Positions 36,001 to 48,254 of a DNA stretch of 64,000 nucleotides are shown here, piece after piece. Positions within the stretch are counted from its first letter, which is position 1. Each line of letters begins with the position of its first letter. The stretch is taken from NCBI RefSeq assembly GCF_013368755.1, contig NC_049562.1:4216001-4280000 (forward strand), in the 5' to 3' direction. The translations under genes were made by a program, and so were the position numbers. The stretch is from Talaromyces rugulosus. Its lineage: Eukaryota; Ascomycota; Eurotiomycetes; Eurotiales; Trichocomaceae. The notes below the pieces were generated by a model. It made no database searches. It had not been told where the DNA came from and was given only the letters and a program-made list of their open reading frames with translations.

Positions 36001-38664
36001 TGGCATCGGACTCTGGACTTCAAAAATAAAGGAAAAGTGAGTATGATAAGTTGTTTGGCTGTCTTTCTCTCAATTCCCTGCTATTCTCCGCCTCATATGC
36101 ATGGGTGAATTAATACTAATACTATTGTTTTATCCAGCCACTATTCGTTTAACCATATGAAGAAATTTGCCAGAGCGCGGGATATCCAGCAACTTGTGTT
36201 CGGAACTCATGGTCTTTCATCGATGAAACTTATGATAGGGATAAAGCCGTGTAAGTCTCTCATGAAACTTACATTGAAAATTGTTCCAGTTAGCTAATTC
36301 GTTGCCGAAGACAGCAACGAACGAACCTACTCAATAATCAGTCCTACTACTAGATCTGAAAAATGGTTCAACAAACGGAACAAGGGCCCGTGACACAAAC
36401 ACCGATTTTTTGGGATATAGATAGAAACTACTATCATGTTTCTGTTGGCGAAAGTATCTCCATTCCCAAACCCATATTCAACCAAGCAGGATGTTCAAAA
36501 TGGGTCTTGAGGTCAACGCCCATTTCAGCGTGCTTCCTACGATTAACACGCCGCATATCTAGGAGGCGATGTGTTGCTACATACCAAGAAAAAGGTGGCA
36601 ACCACCAATTTTTTTCTGATGACAAGATGCACGACATCGACTATTCTCATATATTGATTCGGATACGATCCTTGTCGGTCATGAGCTTCAAACCAGCCTA
36701 GCAGTGCTAGGAATCTACCCCCTAGAGAAACACAGCCCTCGATTTCCTGCGCTCTATGTCTGCGTTTACAGCATATGCCCACGTTGAGTTGAAGTTGATG
36801 GGAGGGTACTCACGATGGACTTACGCTGGAATTACGATGGATGAAACGGCGGATCATTTCCGCTTGGAGACTTCGACGAAGTTATACAGACATCTGTGAT
36901 GATACAGCTGAATACTATCAGCATCGCCAACAATATCTTGGATACTACGCTCGACATGCATGCAATAAAACTTGCCTGGCTACCCTAACATGTCTCTTCC
37001 ACGCAACATCTTCATCATGAGATGTGGTCAACGAAAGATAAACTGCTATGGGGCCTGTGTACTGGTAGTACACCTTGTCAGACCTTGCCAACAATCCGAG
37101 CGAAATATGCTTGTCAGAAGTGGACGATTATCAATGAAAGTTGGCTTTTTTGAACGGGAACTGGCTTTTTGAACCTACTTATCATGGAAAGTGTGGAAAT
37201 TGCATACGGATATGATAATGAGGGTAGACGTAACGAGGACGTCTTTCGGGTCGCAGTGATGGTTTTTGAAAAAGGTACTAGAGAGTAAATCTTGACACTC
37301 TATGGAAAAGGTATGTTTGCTACCTATCCTAGACTGGTTGGTCACCGCTGCTGGGTGGTGGCTCAAGTACCAGGTAAGAAGCTCAAAGAACCCCAGGATG
37401 AAAAACCAACCTATTAACTATGGCAGTCGTTCTGCCTTTGAGGGAACAGATATAAAGGAATACCAGAGCTAGTAATGCATCATATTCCCACAGCTGTGCC
37501 CATCCTGGTTAATCGATCTTGGGGACCTGGGACAGGAACTTTCCCCCCAAAAACCTCGGTTGCTCAAATTTCGGAAATACCTGAAATCCACAATCACAAT
37601 GCAAAAGCCATAGGGCCTACCTTCAGGACTGTACCACTGATAATACGGGAAGTCTCTAGACCCATTGATTTTTCCGACGATCCGCCTTTAGATCACTGCG
37701 ACAACATGTAAAACACACACATCTACCCAGGGGGGACAACCCTGACGCTGTCCTAGCAAGTCCAACAAGATCTCCAGACCTCTCGCAAGGATTAAAAGGC
37801 GGAAAATCTCTCCAGAATCAATGGGCGGAAAAGAAGCCAGTTACCTGTCACCTTTGCTACATGGGGAAATGCGACGAAGAAAAGGTCCTGGAGATGACTA
37901 GAAAAGAGTCAACGAACAACAGAAAAGGGAAAATGGCACTCCCGAAAACGTTGAAGCGGTTATGGCTTTTGCATCCTATTCAAGCACCTTGAGGAGTCAG
38001 TTGAAGACCTAAGGCTGGAAAAGCTAGATGTTATGGGAGATTTCAGGTATCGCAGCCAGCACAGTCGTCTTTTCAATGTTGGCTTCCAGACTTCTCCGCA
38101 GATATTAGCATCGATTGTCAGTACAATACAGTCAATGCCTCGGTCCAAAAGAAAGGTTTCTCTCCTCGCCCTTTGATAAGCATTTCCGCCCCCTGAAGTT
38201 TCAAGATCTTATATATTCATCAAGGGAACGAAAATATTAGGCTACTCAGAGGATAGGTGTCGGGATTTTGAGCGACCCAGAAATCGACGGTTGCCAAAAA
38301 GGATTTAAGAATGTTGGTGCATTAGGTGCAAGCAAGCTAGGCAAAGCAAACTTTAGGGACATAGGCTATTACTCGACTCGCTCCTTTGGCCCTATCTCCA
38401 AGAAAATTTCTCGGTGGACCGAACCACAAGACTACCAGAATTAGTTAGTAACATACATCTATGTATAGATAATTGCTTTAAAAAGATAGTCTAGCTGTCT
38501 TTTTGGGTATTTAAATGAAGTGTGCCAATCGATCAAGAATGGAAAGTTTATATTTATATAGTAATGCATGCATGATGATGGTAATAATACTAAAAACGCC
38601 CATATATAAAAAGAGAACTCCAAGGCCACCCAAAATGTTCCTACAAAAGTCACAGACCGTTTGT

Positions 38665-39860
38665 CTACTCGTTATAATGATACACCTGGGAATGTCAGCA
38701 ACGTCCCACTTTGAAAAAAAAAACATGTAAAGAATGGAAAAATAAAAACTCACATAGTAGTCAGGCAAGCCCCAACAAGTATATCCTAATCGTCGAGCCA
38801 TCTTGGCAAAGCCCTCGGTTTCCACCAAGTGATAAAAGGGAAACGCCGGGAACATGGCCCCGTCGCGATGCACCTCGGCCTTGACCAGTAGAGCTGTGCC
38901 ACCGACGCCGTCCAGCTGGACCTCGTTATGGGGGTCGGAACCTTCCAGTCCCTCGGCCATGTACGCCATCAACGACCGGTACGTGGCCATGTCCGCATAA
39001 CCTTCTAGAAGAATTTGATCTGGCTCCATCTTTTCCGCCAAGTTCAGGGCAACATCGCTATCTTGCCACGAATTGAAATCGTACGGCCGCACGTCCATCA
39101 TTTGGGTATCCTCGTTGAAATACCGCTGGAAGCAATTGGGCACAATCACCGCCTTGTCGTGGCTCGTGAGATCCTCAAGCAGCGTCGGCGGAGTCTCGAT
39201 GATATCAGCATCGAGCCACAAAACCCACGAGGTCGAGGGTCCCAGGGTAGTAAACAGCAGGCTGTTCCGCGCGCGACTCATCGACTCGCGCCGCAGCTTC
39301 TGGTTCTCCATTTTATGCCTCTCGTGCTCCTCCTGCGAGAGAATCGGCGGCTCGAAATCCTGGCGCAGGATCGACACGCTCGCGAATCGTGCGTCGATGG
39401 GGCCCGATTGGGTCTTGGCTACTGCCTCTTGCAGTGCTGTCGTTGCCGCGTTGCCTTCTTTTGTTTTGGGCAGGATGAAGCCGAGCGAAATGAGTTCGTG
39501 CGGGTACGAGAGCTTTTCCAGGTTGTCCCAGTAACCCTGATAGAAACGGCTCATGGGCGTCAGGATGAGGATGCGTTCGCCGTGTTCGGCCGCAGCCTCG
39601 GACGAGGTCAGATCGTTCAAACTGTAATGCACGACGGGCGGCGGCGCCTGGTAGCCATCAGCTCGCTGGGCCTGGTTCTTCAGAAACGGTTTCGTGGGCG
39701 GCGATAGAGGGTGGGTGGCTGCATCGTCTTGTCGCTGTTGCGCAGTCACTGGAGGAGGCGCCATGGGGTCGAATATGAACAAGAAGAAGCCAATGGCGAG
39801 CATGGCGGCGAGAATGATCGAGATCGGACTCGTGCGCCGCAGCGAGCGCGAGACGGCCAT
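38665..39860 (-). CDS. MNN9: Mannan polymerase subunit, Mnn9 (Anp1/Van1/Mnn9 family)
   Basis: Exons 39860-38754 and 38685-38665 give 375 residues. It is a type II Golgi protein: a short cytosolic MAVSRSLRRTSP, a membrane anchor at about residues 13-30, then the family-43-type mannosyltransferase domain. Seen motifs are ILILTPMSRFYQGYWDNLE at 97-115, WVLWLDADI with the metal-binding DAD at 217-219, and VQLDGVGGTALLVKAEVHRDG. It builds the alpha-1,6-mannose backbone of N-glycan outer chains or mannan in M-Pol complexes. The last exon is only 21 nt (VYHYNE plus stop), with a GTGAGT donor and a CCCAG acceptor. Without it the frame runs into a hydrophobic read-through, so the tiny exon is needed. 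Confidence 0.93.
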
Positions 39861-40549
39861 GATGGCCTATGTGAAGTTGAAAAAAGGACTCCAATGGTGA
39901 GAAAAACGAAAGGAAAGGAGTCGTGTTCGCCCGTTTCAGAGAGCGATCGTTGTTGGTGCGTGCGAATGAATAGTGGAGTTTCTCTGGATGTTGGTCACAT
40001 TCAGGTACGGAGTGCGTCTGCAATTGTCAGGTAAGATAATATGCCATGGCAGGATCCCAAACGAGCGACCAAAGAAAAAAAAAATCAAATTGTAGTTTTT
40101 GGGAGTGCCGATGAAGCCCTCCCATGGAGTGTGAGCAAGGAATCCTTTCTTGCAACGTGTGAAATTGCGGGCGTTGAAGATCGCCCGAACACTCGCGGCC
40201 GCCTCCTGATTGGTTGGCCGCTTGACGTTAGTTGGCCATTCCCAGGACAGAGAAACAAGATGGTTTAACGTATAAGTCTTGTCGAAGAGAGGGTATATAT
40301 ATACTCCGAAACCCTTTGGGGTTATTCAGTCGTGTCATGGCCAGTGGCGGTGGCACGGTGGCGTTGCGAGCCGTGTTACTATTACTTGCCGGCATTCAAC
40401 TATATACTACTACATATACTACAGCCCTCCGTATCTAGATCTAGTCTTTCTTGCGAAACTCATACATTCATTCCTGTATTCTGATTACTTCGTGCGTAAA
40501 TGTCTTATATATCTATACATGCCGGTGGGTATCATCCTATACGTATCAA
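39861..40549. other. MNN9 promoter region
   Basis: About 690 bp between the MNN9 start and the 3' end of the carrier gene. No gene is supported. It contains TATA-like ATATATATAC at about 40304. Confidence 0.4.
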
Positions 40550-41819
40550 CTATGGCAGCCATCTCATAACGCCCTCAAAAGCAACAAGCGCCATCGCATT
40601 CGCCGGAAATGCACGCAAAAAGCAGGGCAAAAACCCTCGCCAGTATCCCTTCCATCCTCTCTCTCGGCCCACGGCGATGGCAGCATCCTTCCACCGCCGG
40701 AATCGCCGTTCACCGTCGCCGTGGGCTCCTCCGAGCGGATCGGTCATGAGTCGGTTCTTGACCACGTCCGAAGGGTACGAGGTGATCCAGAAAATCTGCG
40801 CTGAAATACCGCCGGCCCAAAAGTTGATTGCTGGCGCTGAAAGGCTTGTTTTCTCTCTCATGATCCGTGATATCACATCATAAGAGCCCCACCAGAAGAA
40901 GAAAAACGACCGAAACAAAAGTGTGGCACAGAGTCCGCGAAATAGGCCGGCGATTCCATGGCTTCGGAGCTGGAAGATAATACAAATCAGTACAGTGTCG
41001 AGGACTTTGACCCGGGGGGGTATACTAACAATCTTCTTACTGCAGTCAATAGGTCCGCTGTACATCCGTTGCTTCTTATCTGCAGCGTACTGGATCTGCA
41101 ACCGGGCCTTGACGTGTTCGACGGGAGCTGCGATAAAGCTAACCGTGCATCCAGCCAATATTCCTGCAATACCATGTCCAACGCTGGGCAGCGTGTCGAG
41201 ATTCGAGCCCTTGGCGAACGGAATGACCTCCCGTACGCGGGGGATCGAAAACACATTTTCGAGGAGCAGACGCCGATAGAGCGTGAGAGAACCTAGCATT
41301 CTGCATTGCAGCCAATTGGTATCAGAAAAAATGTTGTCCCATGTCCATGATCTATCCCCAATACATTCCAAAACTCACACCGAGTCCATCATCATCCACC
41401 CGACCAGCGGGGGGGTGGCGCCCTTGTAAAAACCCCGTAATCCCTCTTTGCGAACAGTCTGCAAAACGCAATCAAGTGGGCCCTTGAATTGGGCATTTTT
41501 GCTTGTTTGGAGCCGGACTTTGATCGTGTCGAATCTGCGAGTATCCCGATTAGACTCTTTTCAACTGTGGTAAGCGACTTCTTTGCGGGGTAAAAGACAT
41601 ACGGATGGCCCACTGTTCACACACCATATTTATTAGTTCCAATCTCCAAAAGCATAAGGGCATGCAGGGTTGAAATCTTCACTCACCACTTAGTTTCGCC
41701 ACGCCTGAAAACACGCCAGCGACAAACCCCTTGTAGTCGTGTTTTGGCGCTGCAGAGACCTTTGGCGGCGTCGAATTGTCTTTGTGCAGCGCCGACGTGG
41801 CAGGCGACGTGGTGGTCAT
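40550..41819 (-). CDS. Mitochondrial carrier (SLC25 family), probable acyl-carnitine-type
   Basis: Five exons (41819-41687, 41612-41603, 41534-41379, 41300-41030, 40969-40550) give 329 residues. The three carrier repeats each show the P-x-[DE]-x-x-[KR] signature: PFDTIKVRLQ, PVEHVKARLQ and PSDVVKNRLM. Exon 2 is a 10-nt micro-exon (TGGGCCATCC) that restores the frame of the first signature, KLSVGHPFDTIK. Conserved carrier glycines and MDSVMLGSLTLYRRLLLENV follow. The protein sits in the inner mitochondrial membrane and exchanges small metabolites. Resemblance to carnitine/acylcarnitine and amino-acid-type carriers is general, so the substrate is a guess. An N-terminal Ser/Thr-rich leader precedes the first helix. 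Confidence 0.88.
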
Positions 41820-42527
41820 GGTGTGGAGGTGATCAGCAAGCAACGAGTGCTGCAAACGCTGCTATTAAGCTGGGGTGGCCGGAGGAGATGCTTCCATTCA
41901 ATCGAGCGCGCGCTGCCAATAATATATCAATGGGTCATCTGGCGGAAGCGCCGTTAAATATAACAAGTCTGAAAAGAAGGAGATTATTGTCGACGTGGAG
42001 TTTTACAAGATGCAAAGAGACAAGAGAATGGGAGGCATGCGATGTCGCAAAGGCTGTGGGGCAACCCGGGGAGGTTTGGCTGCACTCCGAGGCGGCTTAA
42101 AGCGGGGGAGTTGTAGTATTCCTTCCATTCCATTGAAACAATATACACAATGCAAGCTACACGATCGAAGGTAATTATGGTCTAGTCTTGAAGTCTTCAT
42201 CACATCTTGGTATTCTTATCACGTAAAATCAGAGCCGAGACAACCCTGAAGCTATAACAAACAGCCGTAAATGAAAGCGCATTCTTGATGCATGCAGATA
42301 ATTGTATAATAACAATAATTGAAATCGAGAGAAGGGTATGGAAAGAAAGAATATGCAATGTCTCCAGAGACACATGGGGTATACAGTCAACATTGATGAT
42401 AGTGATCACCAGCACGCCATCAACACCAAAGTACATGAAAGCGACCAGCCAACGCCAGTATGCAAATTTTTGAAAAGAGAGTGCCCGCCTGATAGATTGT
42501 CATAGCGACGAGGTCCATCTTGGGCAT
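41820..42527. other. Carrier promoter region
   Basis: About 700 bp with no supported gene. A short hydrophobic minus-strand frame (about 42200-42436) lacks coding character. Confidence 0.35.
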
Positions 42528-44005
42528 TCAGCGGCCCTTGCCATCCTTTCGGGAGGCGACCCGTTCCCGCTCGGGAACAGACTCTAGTTTACGCTGCGAC
42601 GACTTGTCTTCGAGGCCGCCTGGACGAGAGGCCACATAGTTATCGGCGTCTTCAAGAACCAGCGGAGTGACGGGACCCGGACTGCCGAGAGGGTCGAGTC
42701 GCGGAGCTGATATCTCAGCACGTCCAGACGGGGCATTGCGAGACAGGGAAACACTGGCAGCGACAAGCTCTCGGTATTGTCGAAGAGCGTCGCGAGAGCC
42801 GCTTGACGACACGCGGTACGCAAATGACCTTTGCTGGTTGGTGGTAGGCGACAACGGGGTGTTTGAAGGGCTGTTGGGAGACTGGTAGGCTGCAGGGTGG
42901 AACCGGGGCAAATTACCCAGGTACATGGGAGAGTCCTTGGGCGATTGCTTTGGCGAGGCTTGGCCTGGCTGGGGTGACATGGTCAATGATGGTCCTTGTG
43001 AATGGGGCATCGTTTTCGCGCGGTGACTGCGCGCAGTAGGGGCGGGTGTAGAGGACGAGGTCACCGGCAGCTCAGCGGATCGAGTCTTCTTTTTCCGGGC
43101 TGGTTTGTCGTCACGCGAGTGGCGAGTCCGAGCAGACTGCAAGTTCTTTGACGGGCGTTCGGACAAATACAGGCCGTGATCAAAACGGCCAGTCAGCGGG
43201 GTCAGAGGTAGGTCTTCCAAAGACCGATTAGGATTGCGAGGAATCGGAATCGGCTGGGATCCGGCGGTCGACACGTACGGTGACGATTCAACTGCAGTTG
43301 TTGGAGACGCAGGAGGCGTGTCTAGAGAAGTCGGAGGGAGGAAAGATGTATTGATGGGAGAGGTAGACGTTAATCTTCGCAGGGAAGAGGTGGAAGAAAC
43401 GGGAGTTGGGGGGCCGTGTTTCTTGATCAGGCTTGCCAGATGGTCTCGCGCGCTGTCGTGCTCGGTAGATGGTGGGCGTCTTGGACGAGATGATGGGGTA
43501 GTTATAAAATCTGAATGGCGGAATCCCTTGTTAGCTAATAACCGTGAAAATGACTCGTGTACGTGGGGAGTCAAAATCTGCCCAACCGGCGGCGCAATCA
43601 AAGGGATATTTATGGATACATGCACCCCAAACTAGTGACCTATGCAGTACGTAGTATGGAGTATGTGGACGCCATGCATCCGAATTGGATTGGACAATCG
43701 CAGGCCCATGACAAAAAAACTCGAGCACATTATTGCAGGAGACAATGTGGGGGAGGCGGGCAAGGAGAAGGCCCAGGGAAAGGCAACGTGGGCGCCAATC
43801 AGGGACGGCGGTCCCATTGATAAGAGGGCAAAGACATGCAGACAGGGTGAGGGGAGAGGGAGAGGGGGATCGATCACTCACTGCTGCGTGGAGGCGAGAT
43901 GGAAGCGCACGATGAGGGATAGACGGAAGTCGACGAGGAGGAGAGCGACGACGCGGTGCTATAAGAGTCTCGCGCGGCGCCTGATCCGCCAGGCATCCGG
44001 GGCAT
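42528..44005 (-). CDS. Disordered Ser/Pro-rich fungal protein
   Basis: Exons 44005-43882 and 43510-42528 give 368 residues. The start is MPRMPGGSGAARDSYSTASS. The join uses a GTGAGT donor and a CATTCAG acceptor and gives SSNFITTPSSRPRRPPSTEH; it removes a long 371-nt intron, and without it the frame lacks a plausible ATG start. Short conserved-looking pieces stand out: HDSARDHLASLIKKHGPPTP and LRQYRELVAASVSL near the C-terminus, otherwise low-complexity Ser/Pro/Arg with many SP sites. There is no membrane helix or enzyme motif. It may be a regulatory or scaffold protein under kinase control, which is inference only. A 5.4-kb gene-free stretch lies upstream. Confidence 0.6.
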
Positions 44006-46193
44006 GGTGACGGCAGCGTTATACGTAGTGACAGTACCGTGCCGCCGGTGCCGTTTCAGCTAGCTGCTTTAGGCTAGCGAGAGGGGGGAGGGGTCGACAG
44101 TACAGCCAATAGTGGTGGATGTTTCCTGGAAAATGGGTCTATAAGACAGAACAGGTTAGCGCTGCAGGAAATAGCCGCAGGGATGTCGTCATCAGCGTCC
44201 CGCGTAGCACTGTATGTAACCATACGGTATTTTTGGAGCGGGTGGAGACAAAGGTTTTGCGTGCCTGCCAGAGACACAACTTTGGGAAGGAGCAGAGCGG
44301 GCTCCTTCTTTCTTGGCTCCTTCTGTCTGGGCCCTTTCTCTTGGCTCTTTCTCTTGGCTCACACGCTGACCTGACAACCACCTCGCAGCCTGGGGTAACA
44401 AGCGAACAAGCGAACAAGTGGACACAACTTACCCTGACTCTAGCTGCAGGGACTCGATTCCTCAATGCCTGAACTGGGCCCAGGGCATCAGGCCGTCGAT
44501 CTTTCTTCAGTGGCCAGCGCGGGGCGAGCGACGATCTGTTTTTCTTCGCGGGTTAGCAAACGGCTCTTGCTCGTGCAAATTTCAGTCCCAGAACTCCAAG
44601 ACAATCATCACAGAACAGAAGAAAGAAAGAGAAAAAAAATGCGGAGGATCAACATGTCTCGTATTGCAGATCCATCTTCAACCACCGACAATGTGACTAG
44701 GCTGTGGTCTAGCGGATACACTCGGTTGGAGGCCGCGAAACTGGGTCCCCCCCCCCGCTGCAGTCTGTGCCCGCCTACTCCTAGTGCCCGGCGGTCCGCA
44801 GCGTTGCAGGCGCTCGTACTACCAAACTATAGTTGTGCGATGGTAGCACGAGGAGCCCTGCACCTGGTCCAACAAGGAAATCGCTTGTCTGCCTTTTGGA
44901 GTCGTGGACAACCACCACGACCATGATGATGACGCCCAGCCGTGATTGCGATCGTGACCGGCTTGGCCGAAACTCTCCGTCGATCGAGCGTCGGAAGAGC
45001 GGGGTGTATAGCAATCCAAAACATCAAAGGCCAGCTCGCAGTGAAATCATGAAATGACTCGGAAATGGCCCGTCCGAGTCTAAATCCCTGCACGGCCTAG
45101 ACGAAATGGAAAAAAGGAAAAAACGCATCAAATAAAAAATGAAAAGACCTACCAACTGTCTTGCGCAAGAAATCCAGCGACCCTTCGTTGTCGGAATTTG
45201 GTGCGTCGGAAGACAAAAAACACCAGGACTAGTTTTCCGAGAAATACCGTTTGTGAGTGATGATGGGTGGGTGATATAGGGCAGTCGTCCTCGACTGTGG
45301 CGGACGACTAGGTAGATATATGCTCCCAGCCAGTGTCATGCAGCAAACTTTAGCTTCAGTCCGCGCATACCAGACTAGAGGGTAAAGGGCAAAGGGCACA
45401 CGCAGAGGCAAAAGGCAGCCAAGTTAGCCCGCAGATAACAGGCTAGCACTCGACTAGCGGGTCAGCGACACACCACCAGGCCAGGCTTATTCCTGGCTGT
45501 GCACCAGTAAGCAGCGATCTCACTGGCTAACCGGCCACTGCAGACTAAATTCAGATAGGCAATGTCAAAATGACCAAGGCCAAGGTTTGAGTTCTGTACT
45601 GAGCAGGCTAAGTAGAAGTGATCGCTAATCATCTATTCTCAGTCCTGAAGCGGAAACTCGTGGCATATTAATACTTTTTTTTTCTCAGCACAGCAAGCTA
45701 CACCTATCTAGCGATGTGATGAGATGCCGAACAATGTGCTCTGCATCTCCTCACGTCACGTTGGTCATTGCCCAGCCGAAATATTCAGTGGAGCTGTGTG
45801 GCCTAGATTGGGGGTGTATGTTTCAAACATAGTGGTGGAGTATCTCCCTGGCCCGGGCTAGTATGGGTCATTTTCCCCAGACGATGAGAATAACAACAAT
45901 ACGGACTGTGCATAGCGTACGTAGCTCGCTTCCCGCTTTTCTGTCGAGACCGCGTGGTTTCAATACAGAAAAAGCATGATGGCTGGTGCATTATTCTTCC
46001 GGTCCTTGCATGCAATCCTGCAGGCGGAGATGACGTACGGTTAAGCGAGGCATTGAAGGACATCCTGTCTTAGATACACGCAAGCGAGGTATGCACGACG
46101 CAGCTGGTCCTGAAACAACACGCAATACCCATTCTTGCAAGATGAGTCAACGAGGTCAACCGGTGACAATACAATCACAAACTCCCCGGTTAT

Positions 46194-46217
46194 CACGGTT
46201 CGAGACACGGTTCGAGA
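46194..46217 (+). repeat. 12-nt tandem duplication
   Basis: CACGGTTCGAGA is repeated twice head to tail. The TTCGA word recalls a Pol III B box, but no tRNA fold surrounds it. Confidence 0.7.
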
Positions 46218-47518
46218 CCGCTGGCCAGACTGGTTCCCTGGTTGTGATGTGGAAAATCCCTGGCTACGATGATTCATCGATTCCCTGGTTCATGGGTTCA
46301 CAGGTCGCGGCCGTTCAAGCCTAGCAGGGATGGATCCAACCAGGCTACAACAAGGTTGGACGGCGCCGTCGGGCCGGCCCCTCAGCCCGCTTGGATAGTT
46401 ATGCGATGTACGGAGTGCTATCTTGCTCATATTCCCGCTGCTAGGAAAATCCCTTGCTTCTAGCCACGCAACTTGCGTTAGCTATCAGTTTGTCCATGTG
46501 CCGACGGCAGCTCCCGTTGCTAGCACTACGGCCCAGGTACATATTGAGTTCACTGACTGGAATCTGCCAACAGGCGAAGAAGAGCGACGAGCAAGACCGT
46601 ATTAAAAACATGCCGCACACCCTTCTCCTTGCATTGCCTCATGCAGGCTGTCAGGTACAAGCGCGCAGAGCCGGGACGGCCCTCTGATTGACCGACGAGC
46701 AATGCATGCATGATCTTTGAGGGTCTCTCTCGTGGCTCACCTGCTCTGCCCAGTCATGTGGTGAGCTGTTGCAACCCTCGCATTCCAAGTTTGGCTCCCA
46801 TCGGCCTTTCCAGTTGCGGACAGCCCTACTCAGAATATTTTACTATTTGTAGATCAGCCACCGGTTACAAGCGGCATCCCAGCTTTTTGTTCCACACTTT
46901 CACACTTCCACACTTCCACACCCTCAGCGAACCCTTTTTTTGTGGCTTGTACAAAGTGTGCCCCCCTTTGCTTCTGCACTCTTCAATATTCGGCTGTACT
47001 CCCAGCTCTAAAGCAAGTCAAGGTAGCAGTCACTTTGTGATGGCCCGGCCAACCAGAGTGCTCAGACCTGCCACACTGATCGTCCCATATCCAAGCTCAG
47101 CTTTTACTGTGAGCCTTGACCAAGTTCGTCGCGCATTACTAGCCACGCTAGCTTGTGTCCGTCTGCACGGACCGCAATCTAAACGGTAACTAGCTGCTTT
47201 TGAGGCGTCAGATCTTGTCGTCCCCAGTTAATAATCATCACTGCGTACTGCCGAAATAACGGGCGACTAGTCTCCGGCTGCGAGTCCCCCTGGTCATGCG
47301 CCATGGTTCCACCACCTCTATCTATATCTAATTGAAGATTTCTTTGTTCTACGTCATGAACCCTCTTCTGGTGTTGGTTATTACTGGCTGGATATTTATC
47401 CCTTTTAAAATCCTGACCAAACTAAGCAGAACTAGGTAGTAGGTACTCCGTGCGCATCTAACACCTTATCGATCTAGCGTAATGATAGCACCAGGACTGA
47501 ACCTCAGTGGTAGTTAGT

Positions 47519-47540
47519 GAGCTGAGCTGAGCTGAGCTGA
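47519..47540 (+). repeat. GAGCT pentanucleotide repeat
   Basis: Four perfect GAGCT units plus a partial one, in gene-free DNA. Confidence 0.8.
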
Positions 47541-48230
47541 CCCCCCGACGACCGTGCTCGATCCAACCCCTTGGATGCGGAGTAGTAGCGCATTCCGAGA
47601 ATGTACCTACCCTGTACCTCGTATATGCACTGCAGTAGTACATGTACTACGGACTACTCGAGGAGAAGTATATTTTAATCTGTTCCGCCTCGGAAATGCT
47701 GAATATGCTGCTAGCATGGCTTTCTCTCTGGACGCAAGGGGTGAGGATGAGCATTTTGGAATAAAAAAAAAGAAAGCCGAGATAAGCGCCTGCTCGCCGG
47801 ATACACATGGAAAGTCGTTTGATTCCTCGTTCAGCCAGACTAAACTACGTGCCTCGGTCAAACTATCTCCGTCAGTCGGTCGTCGAGTCGTTGACTCGCT
47901 AAACTCACTGCACAATCTCACGCCAAGTCGCCAACACGAGTAATGCTAGACTAATACTGGTACTAGTACTTCCCGGCTTCTTGGGAAGATGATGACCAAC
48001 TACAGCCTCCTTAACTTACTAAATTTCTTAACAATCAGTACAAGCGAAATCCTTCTGCGGGCCAAGACGTTGTTGTGTTCAAGTGTTTGTTATCTGACCA
48101 CAATGACCAAAACCCTCAGACCCAACGGCTTGGATGCGCTAATACTAATAGGTTTGGGTCTTACTCAGGCCCTAAACTTCTTCGTGTTGACCTTTCGGTC
48201 GGAATTTAGATAAGCACATCAAGATACGAT

Positions 48231-48254
48231 ACTCCGTTTTCGCGAAAACGGAGT
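48231..48254. repeat. Perfect 24-bp palindrome
   Basis: ACTCCGTTTTCG is followed directly by its exact reverse complement, then by an A run of about 15. It could form a hairpin or cruciform or be a binding site for a dimeric protein. Confidence 0.75.

Larger units (their letters stand above)
31001..38450 (+). pseudogene. Decayed multi-exon coding region, unidentified
   Basis: No frame stays open for long, yet coding-like plus-strand segments recur, separated by stops and frame changes. Examples: IYALTAHHAIPFNARTIP near 31060, DVIIIGTPVGRLFHGGIR near 32785, SLAIELTGGSGFITRQIKFF near 33265, and PATCVRNSWSFIDETYDR near 36200. Several well-formed introns survive, all on the plus strand: 32598-32650, 33010-33075, 33631-33705, 36037-36137 and 36251-36314. 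Most have a CTAAT-type branch site before the acceptor. This pattern suggests one or more former genes inactivated by point mutation and small indels. I could not name the family. The boundaries are approximate. Confidence 0.5.

Noticed and set aside
39015..39707. 230-codon plus-strand frame
   Set aside because: Antisense to the MNN9 catalytic domain, which has clear family motifs; no motif of its own.
42200..42436. Hydrophobic 78-codon minus-strand frame as a small membrane protein
   Set aside because: AT-rich, no conserved residues, no splice context; likely chance.
44696..44770. Possible tRNA with A-box-like TGGTCTAGCGG
   Set aside because: No B box, no T arm and no acceptor pairing within range.
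46194..46217. B-box-like GGTTCGAGAC pair as a tRNA
   Set aside because: No A box or acceptor stem; it is only a tandem 12-nt duplication.
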